From Desulfogranum japonicum DSM 18378 (GTDB lineage Bacteria > Desulfobacterota > Desulfobulbia > Desulfobulbales > Desulfobulbaceae), in assembly GCF_000429945.1 (NCBI RefSeq), contig NZ_AUCV01000001.1:1-64000 (forward strand): a stretch of 64,000 nt of DNA. Direction: 5' to 3'. The notes under the pieces were generated by a model that worked only from the letters and a program-made list of their open reading frames with translations, was not told the DNA's origin and searched no databases. The position numbers and the translations under genes are program-made. Positions 36,977 through 44,652 of the stretch are shown here, in pieces (position 1 is the first letter of the stretch; each line of letters begins with the position of its first letter).

Positions 36977-38026
36977 TTACTCTTGACCTAAGGTGACTGG
37001 TTGGTCGGGCCGTAACCGTTCGTTACCCTCAATGATTACTGGCATGCCCGGGGCAAGGTAGGGGTTATCTGCGGCGATTTTGTCTCCAAGGTATGTGACA
37101 ATATTTACCGGCAGGATGGTTGCCTTGCCATCTTTGATGGTATAAACAAAATCCTTGCCCTGATGTTTGATCAGTGCAGCTCTGGGAAGAATGGAAAGTT
37201 TTTGTTTTTTGCTAATGGGCAGATAGACTGTGGCGCTCATGTTTTCGGCAACGTTTTCCTGTGCCGGAACGCGTATTTTAATAAAAATGTTTTTAGTCCG
37301 CTCGTCGGCACGAGGGTCAATGGTAGCAACGGTGCCCGTAATTTCTTTGTTAAAGGCGGTGATAACGATATTGACCTGCTGGCCTTCAGCGATAAACTGG
37401 AGCAAGGTCTCTCCCACAGGCACTTTGATAAAGAGATCATTGGTGGAGCCCACTGTCATTACAGGATTTCCCTGTTGTACCCAGTCGCCTACCTCCACTT
37501 GTTTTTCCAGTACTATCCCGTCAAAAGGCGCAGTGATGGTGCTTTTTTCCTTTTGCAGGTTGAGCTTTGCCAGTGTCTGTCGCGACGCCTGTTTTTCCAT
37601 GCGTGCGTTACTGAGACTAAAGGAGGCGTCATCATAGTTTTTCTGACTGGCGCCGCGCTTTTTGAGAAGGCTTTCCTGACGTTCAAAGTCCTTTGCAGCC
37701 AGTTCTGCTTCCAGGTCACTCTGTTTGATCCGGGTGTGAGCCAGTTGGATATCTGTCTCAAGTAAATCTGTATTGAGACGAACCAGAGGCTGTCCTTTTT
37801 GAATGCGGTCTCCGAGCTGTGCTTCAATGGTCGCAGCCAGACCTGCAACCTCGCTGGAGACCTGACTGACCCTGTCATAGTAAAACAGCCCGATAAAGGG
37901 TTTGTTTTTGGCAACATCCTCCTGAATGATCTGGGTGGTTTTTACCAGAGCAGGAGGTTGATCTTGGGCAAAGGCCTGGGAAAAAATGAGAAAGATGAAC
38001 GCGAAAACAACAGGTAGTGCACGCAT
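36977..38026 (-). CDS. RND periplasmic adaptor (HlyD/AcrA-like)
   Basis: The membrane-fusion partner of the adjacent RND pump. The start at 38026 has a GAGGTA site; a TTG twelve bases earlier is also in frame. A signal peptide ends near AQAFAQ. The lipoyl half-motifs (LAATIEAQLGDRIQKGQPLV and ITAPFDGIVLEKQVEVGDWV) flank a short coiled-coil hairpin, and a beta-barrel plus membrane-proximal domain follow. At about 350 residues it is a normal length. It is the first gene of the two-gene operon. Confidence 0.92.
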   Translation of the reverse strand: MRALPVVFAFIFLIFSQAFAQDQPPALVKTTQIIQEDVAKNKPFIGLFYYDRVSQVSSEVAGLAATIEAQLGDRIQKGQPLVRLNTDLLETDIQLAHTRIKQSDLEAELAAKDFERQESLLKKRGASQKNYDDASFSLSNARMEKQASRQTLAKLNLQKEKSTITAPFDGIVLEKQVEVGDWVQQGNPVMTVGSTNDLFIKVPVGETLLQFIAEGQQVNIVITAFNKEITGTVATIDPRADERTKNIFIKIRVPAQENVAENMSATVYLPISKKQKLSILPRAALIKHQGKDFVYTIKDGKATILPVNIVTYLGDKIAADNPYLAPGMPVIIEGNERLRPDQPVTLGQE

Positions 38027-38038
38027 TGTGTACCTCAA

Positions 38039-38811
38039 CAGGTTATTCGTGACCTTCCGGGGAGAGATTGGCTGTGCTTGCTTCGCAACGAGGACGTTCG
38101 CCCATGCAAGCTGAAGCCTTATTTCCGGATAGATACGGATTGCAGGGAATAGGTTATTGTTGAGTTGCTGTGAAAGATACTTTTCAGTCGGATTGTGTAT
38201 CAGGATCCGTAAAGAAGTGAAACACTAATATGGCAGTGAAACAATCTCAATTGTTTTTTCTGAAAAATAGGGCTGATGATAAAAAATGGTTCTTTGTCAT
38301 AGGTGGCGGAAGAATTTTCCCAAAAGTAGAATTGAGTTCAGCCGTTTGTTCTACGCTCAACCTCTTCTCGTGATTAAGCATGAAAGATTGAGCGATAAAC
38401 AATCTAGTCAGAGAATACACTCTTGGGCAAATACGGAAACTATATAGCCTCAACTTTGATTCTTATCTGTTTGTAAATACCAATAAAGGCGCTGGCTGGT
38501 TAGTCCATACCTGTCCATAAATGGATTTTTCGGAGTTTCGTTCCTCCCTTACCTGCCCAATTTTTGCGTTATCCTCGAAGGAAAGCGAAGACGCCGATAT
38601 TACCTTTATGTTTGTGGTAAAAGTTATCGCATGTCTCGTGATGAAGTATGTTTTTTTCAATCTTGATCAGGGGGTGAAACTTGCTTACTTGACAATCATT
38701 CCTAAAAAGTATTATGTTTAAGTTTCCTGAGATTGATATTTGGGTATTTAATGTGTTTTATATCTATGTTATTAATATACTATCTGTTTTAGTAGTAATG
38801 AGGTCCAATGT
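38039..38811. other. Long intergenic region with one dispersed repeat
   Basis: About 770 bases between the RND operon and the PEP-CTERM gene. At 38501-38580 there is a copy of the TAGTGTCTGTCCA-family repeat: the run from CTGTCCATAAATGG through GTTTCGTTCCTCCCTTACCT aligns closely with 49764-49808. The remainder, including the very AT-rich last 90 bases, should hold promoters for both sides. No gene or RNA is supported. Confidence 0.5.
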
Positions 38812-39585
38812 ATGAAGAAAATTTTGTCAACAGTATTTTTTGCTGTAATGATAGGGGTATTTGATACAGCATCTGCTGATGTTATCTTATATGATCAAGA
38901 CTTTGAAAACCCTAACGGCTTTGTCAACAATGGTCATGATGTTAATATTTACAACACTGTAAATAGTCTTTATGGTAACCAACCTGTTGGATTTAGTTTT
39001 GCACAGGCATATACAGTGGAAACTCTTCTTGTAACAGGTTCCGAGGCCTTTGGTACAGGCTATTCTGATCCTGCAGGAACAGCAGGTAATTATAGTTTGG
39101 GTATGTTGGGCAGCAGACAGAATGATTTGCTTGGCCTGTCTTTCAATGTCGGGGACTATGATTATTTTAATGTCAGTATAGACATTTCAAGTATTGACCT
39201 TAGTTCCTATGGGGGGACATTTATAAGTGATGGTGAAGTACCCACCTTTAAATTCACACTCTATGATAACCCCACAGGAACTGTAAATACAGGATATGGA
39301 ACAATTCTAGATTCTTTTGAACTGCAGGGTACTGCATCAGCACAATCTGTGTTTGATTGGTTAACTGGGGAGTTTTCACTTAATACAGCAGGAAACACAA
39401 ATGGAAGTGTGACACTGCAAATAGATCTGTTGGTAGGCTCATATGCTGCCCTGGACAATCTTCTTATAGTAGCGTCAAACAATCAGGTAGGCTCTACTCC
39501 CGCTCCTGTTCCTGAACCAACTACTATGGTTCTTTTCGGCTGCGGCATCGCTGGTCTCGCTGCAGTACACAGAAGAAGAAAATAA
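38812..39585 (+). CDS. PEP-CTERM sorting-domain protein
   Basis: An exported protein of 257 residues. A Sec signal peptide ends at about TASA (residues 1-22). The C-terminus carries the full sorting signal: VPEPTT, a hydrophobic helix MVLFGCGIAGLAAVH and a basic RRRK end. Such proteins are processed by an exosortase and sent to the surface or into exopolysaccharide. The mature region is rich in Asp, Asn, Gly, Ser and Thr and is predicted to be beta-rich, with no other recognised domain. No exosortase gene is in the window. Base composition is more AT-rich than in the neighbouring operons. Confidence 0.9.
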   Translation: MKKILSTVFFAVMIGVFDTASADVILYDQDFENPNGFVNNGHDVNIYNTVNSLYGNQPVGFSFAQAYTVETLLVTGSEAFGTGYSDPAGTAGNYSLGMLGSRQNDLLGLSFNVGDYDYFNVSIDISSIDLSSYGGTFISDGEVPTFKFTLYDNPTGTVNTGYGTILDSFELQGTASAQSVFDWLTGEFSLNTAGNTNGSVTLQIDLLVGSYAALDNLLIVASNNQVGSTPAPVPEPTTMVLFGCGIAGLAAVHRRRK

Positions 39586-39923
39586 TTGTCATTAACGGGA
39601 GCACGTGGCGGACATGATTTTTTGTAACCGTTTTTTTTCAAGAGGAGACGGTAGAAAAAGGATTGCTACTTTCTCGTGACTCCCGATTTCTTCAACGTAA
39701 CTGATCATGGAGCATGTGGCACCTTGCTTCAGTTTTCATTATATCTGTAACTGATCACAGACTCCCCATGGAGTTTCCCACTGGTCGCTTACCTGCTTAC
39801 AATCGCGCTTGTTCGGATATGAAGCACCAGTGATCAGTTACAGTCCGGAAGTGAGTGAAACCAAGAATATACAGACCCGTGATGAGCTACAAAGAATGTA
39901 TAATATACATGCTATGCTAATCT
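39586..39923. repeat. Convergent intergenic region with three GTAACTGATCA copies
   Basis: The 11-mer GTAACTGATCA occurs at 39697-39707 and 39747-39757 (again exactly 50 bases apart) and inverted at 39831-39841. The second and third form a perfect 14-base inverted repeat, CTGTAACTGATCAC at 39745-39758 with its complement at 39829-39842, enclosing 70 bases. As both flanking genes end here, these sites are unlikely to be promoters. No gene is supported. Confidence 0.6.
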
Positions 39924-41342
39924 TCAATAGTATTCGGCTAGGCCTTCTCGCATATATTCAAAATCGAGCATTTTCTCAGGCAAATCAACCGTTTCTAACG
40001 ACTGTAAAGCGTGATTATTACCGGGAGCCATAATTACGGACAAGAGGAACGCAATTTGCTCAGGAGAAAGGTCAAAACGGTATGGAGAGGTTTCCCGTTC
40101 AATAACGATGCTCATTTTGTTGGAAATAGCAACTTTAGAAAACGGATTGCGATACCCGGATGACTGGCGTTGATATGCAGAACTGTAGAAAACCTGTAAA
40201 CCGATGTTCGCGAAATCAATGTGCGGCAAAAGGTCAAGGTGGATATACAGTTTTTCTGGACCGTTCATATTCCACAGGGTTGCATTGAAACCTGCGCGTT
40301 CAAAAGCTGTGAGGTACTGTGCCAGTACTTCATGGTTTCCGATAAGCAGCAAGGTCCTGATAAAACCGTTCTCTGTCAGCGATTCGTAACTTTTCAGGAT
40401 AAATGAAGCATTACGACGACGTGCTGCCAGGGCTTGGAATTGGTTTTTGTACGGAAAAGAGCAGTAATTGATTGGAAGTTTTATATTATTTTTTTTGCCA
40501 TGCAGGAGAAGTTCAAGGGCGGTTAATTCAGAGTCAAGCACAGTTACTTTCTTCCCATGCAGGAACCGATAATTACGGATGACCATCTTTTCAAAATTAT
40601 ATGGTGTGAGCCGCAATTGATGAAGATTAAGATGCTGGACTCCGCAATCATACAGGGTTGGCAGCAAACATTTCATTCGCTCGTTTTCTTCTGGAACGGC
40701 GGGGATTTCCACCGTTACTGTAGGGATAACCCCTACTGCATGCTCTAGGTGCCGCATACTGTAGCCTGTGGCTCCAATATCGAAACGTATTTCATCCAAA
40801 CCGGCACCAGCCAATCTTTTCATGATATCCCTGGTAGCAAGAATTCCATTCGTGTACAGCCAGACGTAGATATTCTCGCCAAAATGTTTTTTGATCGATC
40901 GGATAAAACGAACAGATTTATCAAGCGTCAGCAGTGGTTCGCCACCGCTGATACTTGCCCCCTTGAACCCGAAAAGACGCAGGTAGGCAATATAATCTTT
41001 GGAATCTTGGAAAGATACGGTGTTTGTCGTTGGCGACCCGACTTCGTCCTGACTGGTAGGACAATAAAAACAATTACCGTTACATTTGCCATTTATAAAG
41101 AGGCAGGACCATAGCCCCTCGACGCAGAGCCGACACCCAGGGGAAAGATTTGTCATATCGAGTTTGGTGCCAAGGCAACCGATGGATACGCTTGTGCCCA
41201 AATCCAGCAAAATATCTTGGCGTCGTTTGTCCGCCTCAAGCAGTGCTTTTTCATCTGGAAAAAAAAGCCGTTCATAACGATCTTTAAATTCCTGCCTGTT
41301 GCCGCTCGTGAAATTGTTTTTTTGTTGTAACGACAGCGCCAT
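39924..41342 (-). CDS. Radical SAM protein with extra N-terminal Cys cluster
   Basis: A 472-residue protein (start at 41342; a TTG gives 24 more residues). The canonical SAM 4Fe-4S motif CNGNCFYC (Cys 87, 91, 94) is preceded by CRLCVEGLWSC (Cys 70, 73, 80), which could help bind a second cluster. SISGGEPLLT and WLYTNG are typical radical SAM strands. The C-terminal 200 residues match nothing I recognise and lack a Cys-rich SPASM end. The product is unknown. It converges on the PEP-CTERM gene, but nothing shows that the two cooperate. Confidence 0.82.
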   Translation of the reverse strand: MALSLQQKNNFTSGNRQEFKDRYERLFFPDEKALLEADKRRQDILLDLGTSVSIGCLGTKLDMTNLSPGCRLCVEGLWSCLFINGKCNGNCFYCPTSQDEVGSPTTNTVSFQDSKDYIAYLRLFGFKGASISGGEPLLTLDKSVRFIRSIKKHFGENIYVWLYTNGILATRDIMKRLAGAGLDEIRFDIGATGYSMRHLEHAVGVIPTVTVEIPAVPEENERMKCLLPTLYDCGVQHLNLHQLRLTPYNFEKMVIRNYRFLHGKKVTVLDSELTALELLLHGKKNNIKLPINYCSFPYKNQFQALAARRRNASFILKSYESLTENGFIRTLLLIGNHEVLAQYLTAFERAGFNATLWNMNGPEKLYIHLDLLPHIDFANIGLQVFYSSAYQRQSSGYRNPFSKVAISNKMSIVIERETSPYRFDLSPEQIAFLLSVIMAPGNNHALQSLETVDLPEKMLDFEYMREGLAEYY

Positions 41343-41477
41343 GATGAAGAGTCCCGATAATATGAGGTGAAGGGTAAAAGACACTGATGCACAGAAAAGC
41401 GGCGCAATGTACAATGAAATTTTGCAAAAGAAAATCTTTTCCTGTCAGGGGGGAGGTACAAAACAAAGAAAAATGGT

Positions 41478-41632
41478 TAACTGCTCACAGGGCACCTGAT
41501 CTTTCCGCGATCAGCCTGGTTTACGTATGACTCAATACGCTGCACCAGCCTGCTTGCGAAAACCTCAGGCGCCCTGTAACCAGTTTAAATATGGGAGATA
41601 TTTAAGCTTGTCCGTCTCTCCTGTGAGTAGTT
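41478..41632. repeat. AACTRCTCACAGG-ended MITE-like element
   Basis: The left end AACTGCTCACAGG (41478-41490) is matched, inverted, by CCTGTGAGTAGTT at the right end. Inside are a 13-base inverted repeat with one mismatch (41487-41499 and 41565-41577) and an 8-base AT hairpin (41585-41592 with 41598-41605). The right part (41576-41632) is repeated in reverse at 14631-14688. It has no coding capacity. Confidence 0.6.
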
Positions 41633-41739
41633 GCAAAAATGGTTAGCTAGTTGATTTTATTGAAAAAACAGGAGATTATGTCCAATTTTGATATTAGGGA
41701 TAAATGTGTCCTGGTGCCGGCAAACCCATAAGGCTGAAG

Positions 41740-41771
41740 AGCCGGATGCGGTTTAATGAATGTATCCGGCT
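41740..41771 (-). terminator. Hairpin after the aspartate ammonia-lyase gene
   Basis: An 8-base GC-rich stem, AGCCGGAT (41740-41747) with ATCCGGCT (41764-41771), lies 15 bases beyond the lyase stop codon. It lacks a clear T-run on the minus strand, so its strength as a terminator is uncertain. Confidence 0.45.
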
Positions 41772-41785
41772 TCACTTCAATTTTG

Positions 41786-43525
41786 CTACTGGTTTGGGAT
41801 TTCCCGAGGGTCGGTCATGTTTTCAGGTTTCAGCATTTCATCCAGTTGTTCTTTTGAGAGCAAGCCTTTCTCAAGGACGAGTTCGTAAACACTTCCCCCT
41901 GTTTGCAATGCTTCTTTGGCTATGGCTGCTGATTGTTCATACCCTATAACAGGAACGAGTGCCGTGACCAGACCGATACTGTTTTCCACATAGCCTCGGC
42001 AAATATCGCGATTTGCCTGGATATCGACGATGCAGCGTGAGGTCAGCGTTACGCAGGCATTTTTCAGGATCATCATACCGTGCAGAAGATCGTAGGCGAT
42101 AATGGGTTCAGCCATGCAGAGTTCAAGCTCACTTGCCTCTGCCGCCATTGAGACTACGGCGTCGTACCCCATGACCTGGTAGCAGACCTGGTTGACGAGT
42201 TCCGGAATTACTGGGTTCACTTTTCCCGGCATGATGGATGAACCAGGCTGCATTGGAGGCAGGTTAATCTCATTGAGGCCGCAACGTGGCCCTGAAGACA
42301 TCCAGCGAAGATCATTGCAAATTTTGGAGATTTGTACAGCAGCTCTTTTCAGGGTTGCCGACATATGGACGAAGGTCCCTGCATTCTGCGTCGCTTCGAC
42401 GAGATTTTTAGCTCGACGCAACTCAAGACCGCTTACTTCAGATAGCTTTTTCGTTACCAGGTTGGCATAACCTGCAGGACTATTGATTCCTGTGCCGATG
42501 GCTGTTGCTCCCATGTTGATATCACCGAAGTCGTATGCTGCTCGCTCAATGGCCTTGATTGCACTGTCAATCATCATCGCATAAGCGCTGAATTCTTGGC
42601 CAAGTGTCATGGGAACCGCATCCTGGTTTTCAGTACGTCCCATTTTCAAAACGTCGGCAAACTCAGCTCCTTTTTTTTCCAACGATACCTTAAGATCTTC
42701 CATGGCACGAACAAGATTTTTGGAAGAAATGAGAACAGAGAGTTTGATTGCTGTCGGGTATGCGTCGTTAGTGGATTGCGAACAGTTTACATGATCATTG
42801 GGATGGAGATGCTCGTATTCTCCCTTGCTGTACCCCATCAGCTCCAGACCACGGTTGGCGATTACTTCATTGGCGTTCATATTTGTGGATGTGCCTGCGC
42901 CTCCTTGAAACATATCAACCGTAAAATTTTCATGAAGGTTACCTGCCAGGAGTTCATCACAGGCCTTGCAGATCGCGTCTTTTTTGTCTGTGGCCAGTCT
43001 GCCGAGCTCACAGTTTGCAAGTGCCGCAGCCTTTTTTACCATGGCAAGGCCCTGGATAAGGTGCTCGAAGTTGCTTACAAATATGCCGGATATCGCAAAA
43101 TTTTCCATGGCCCGCTGGGTTTGCACACCATAATATACGTGATCAGATATTTCACGCTGGCCAAGTGAGTCGTGCTCAAGACGAAAACCGCTCACATCTA
43201 CTTTTGCCTGTTCATGTGTTCTGTGCAGTTCTTTAGAGAGAACCCTGAGGCGCCTGTTAATCCCGACGGCAATCCTTGAGACTATCCTGTAGAAAATATC
43301 TGGTTGGTTTTCCCTGTATGCGTTGATTTTTTCTTTGGAAATCTGCCAGATTGTGGTGCCGTTTTTGGTGTATGCACCGTTTGAGTGTGAATCACCATCA
43401 AGAAAGGCGCCTTCACTTATTAACGCGCCGGCTGACATCGTCCCAATATGACGTGAAGATCCATGGAGTCCGCGCACGAGCTCCACATCACCTTTGAGGA
43501 TGATACCCGCCCACTGTCGTGGCAT
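41786..43525 (-). CDS. aspA: Aspartate ammonia-lyase fused to a cNMP-binding-like domain
   Basis: The C-terminal 460 residues are a complete aspartase, which deaminates aspartate to fumarate: DHVNCSQSTNDAYPTA, ATAIGTGINSPAGY and the signature GSSIMPGKVNP are present. The first 100 residues are a cyclic-nucleotide-binding-type beta-roll (WAGIILKGDVELVRG, GALISEGAFLDGDSHSNGA). The ATG at 43525 lies inside that roll and has no ribosome-binding site. The missing first strands are encoded upstream in the same frame to about 43654, but without a start codon, so a frameshift is likely (see 43526-43658). The fusion suggests control of aspartate/fumarate metabolism by a nucleotide ligand. Confidence 0.88.
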   Translation of the reverse strand: MPRQWAGIILKGDVELVRGLHGSSRHIGTMSAGALISEGAFLDGDSHSNGAYTKNGTTIWQISKEKINAYRENQPDIFYRIVSRIAVGINRRLRVLSKELHRTHEQAKVDVSGFRLEHDSLGQREISDHVYYGVQTQRAMENFAISGIFVSNFEHLIQGLAMVKKAAALANCELGRLATDKKDAICKACDELLAGNLHENFTVDMFQGGAGTSTNMNANEVIANRGLELMGYSKGEYEHLHPNDHVNCSQSTNDAYPTAIKLSVLISSKNLVRAMEDLKVSLEKKGAEFADVLKMGRTENQDAVPMTLGQEFSAYAMMIDSAIKAIERAAYDFGDINMGATAIGTGINSPAGYANLVTKKLSEVSGLELRRAKNLVEATQNAGTFVHMSATLKRAAVQISKICNDLRWMSSGPRCGLNEINLPPMQPGSSIMPGKVNPVIPELVNQVCYQVMGYDAVVSMAAEASELELCMAEPIIAYDLLHGMMILKNACVTLTSRCIVDIQANRDICRGYVENSIGLVTALVPVIGYEQSAAIAKEALQTGGSVYELVLEKGLLSKEQLDEMLKPENMTDPREIPNQ

Positions 43526-43658
43526 TGATTGCTGAAATAACCATTCGTTGGGTTTATACGTTTTCTGCTCTCCCTGTTCGAAGAAAGCCGTCAGATCATT
43601 GATACTTATCCCTGAGGCTTTTGACGCCTGCTTGAGAATGGTGTGCCATGATATTCAT
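43526..43658 (-). pseudogene. Frameshifted N-terminus of the cNMP-aspartase
   Basis: Upstream of the ATG at 43525 the same frame stays open for 43 codons and encodes the natural beginning of the beta-roll (…LTAFFEQGEQKTYKPNE). The frame has a stop at 43655-43657 and no usual start. One base off frame, an AAGAGGAAACC ribosome-binding site (43660-43670) precedes ATG at 43658 and another ATG at 43649; this frame ends after 20 codons. Removing one base near 43640-43646 would join the two. Either the gene is mutated or the sequence has an error here. Confidence 0.7.
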
Positions 43659-43869
43659 GGGGTTTCCTCTTGATGGGCTTTTTTAAAGAATACTACCGCT
43701 AGAAAACCGAACACTACTGGAGCTGCAATGCTTAGAGATATGGTTATCGATTATAGCCGATTGAGTGCCACGAATTCGATGTAACTGGTCTCTGAGGATG
43801 TATGTCTTTGATTTCGTTTGCTTATGGATGGTGATTCACTACAGCCTTTTCTGCTTTTCGTAAGCATAA

Positions 43870-44559
43870 TTATTCTGTACATGGACGGGCATTCTTTTCT
43901 AAATACTTCATAATACTGCCGGATGTTAGCTTAAATACAGGTTGAATTTCCAAACCAGCACTTTTCAACGCTTTTGCAATCCATTTATTACATGTGTTGA
44001 GAAGATAATAGCGTCCTTGGGCTGTATAAAATTGACTATTCCCATAAATACCGGTTCTTAGTGGAACTGTTGAATGTGTTGGTGTGTAAAGGAAGCTTGA
44101 TTGAAGAAATATTTTCAGCGAGTCAAGTTCGTTGTCTGAGAGACATGTTGAAATAACAGGCTCACCGTTAAAATATTGTGCAGGCAGGGTAGAAATAGCA
44201 ACGAGATGAAGCACAGCACCTTCGGACCAGAACATGGCCTGTAATGTGAGACCAGTCGTGATTTGCTGAGCCTGGTAAAATCCTTTATCTCCCCAGCCAA
44301 TCTCATAAAAATCTGGCATCCCGAAACGTCTTTCCAGTCCCGGAACAGCTTCATTGAGAATTGCTCCGGAAATAATAAGTCCGGTATGCCAACCATGACT
44401 TACAATATAAACAAGGTGCGATCTAACAGGCTGGGCTTCTGGTATTGGCTGTACGGCGTATGGCTTTGCCGAGCATGCGGATAGCAACGCGGTTAAACAT
44501 GTATAAAGTAAAAACAGTCGTAACTGGTTACTTGCAACCAGCTTTGTTTTCATTGGCAA
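43870..44559 (-). CDS. DUF2459 / TIGR02117-type lipoprotein
   Basis: A 229-residue predicted lipoprotein: the signal peptide ends in the lipobox LLSAC. The mature part holds the motifs SHGWHTGLIIS and FYEIGWGDKGFYQ, a conserved LRTGIYGNSQFY segment and YYLLNTCNKWIAKALKSAGL. These match the family of unknown function first noted near urease genes; the His and Cys residues in those motifs recall NlpC/P60- or CHAP-like hydrolases, which is inference. It has no operon partner; the nearest genes are phoR and the aspartase. Confidence 0.82.
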   Translation of the reverse strand: MPMKTKLVASNQLRLFLLYTCLTALLSACSAKPYAVQPIPEAQPVRSHLVYIVSHGWHTGLIISGAILNEAVPGLERRFGMPDFYEIGWGDKGFYQAQQITTGLTLQAMFWSEGAVLHLVAISTLPAQYFNGEPVISTCLSDNELDSLKIFLQSSFLYTPTHSTVPLRTGIYGNSQFYTAQGRYYLLNTCNKWIAKALKSAGLEIQPVFKLTSGSIMKYLEKNARPCTE

Positions 44560-44652
44560 CTATAATGTTCATATGTGGTTTCATTCATCAGGCAGCTGTT
44601 GACTGGCAATGGGTCACTGTGCGGGTAACCAGTTGCTTTCACTTGTAATTAG

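Larger units (their letters stand above)
41343..41785. other. Intergenic region with repeat element and hairpin
   Basis: Contains a MITE-like element (41478-41632) and a terminator-like hairpin (41740-41771), annotated separately. The rest is upstream sequence for the radical SAM gene. No ORF with a ribosome-binding site was seen. Confidence 0.45.

Noticed and set aside
39715-39730. Sigma-54 promoter (TGGCAC followed by TTC)
   Set aside because: The -12 element does not match TTGC at the right spacing, and both neighbouring genes end here.
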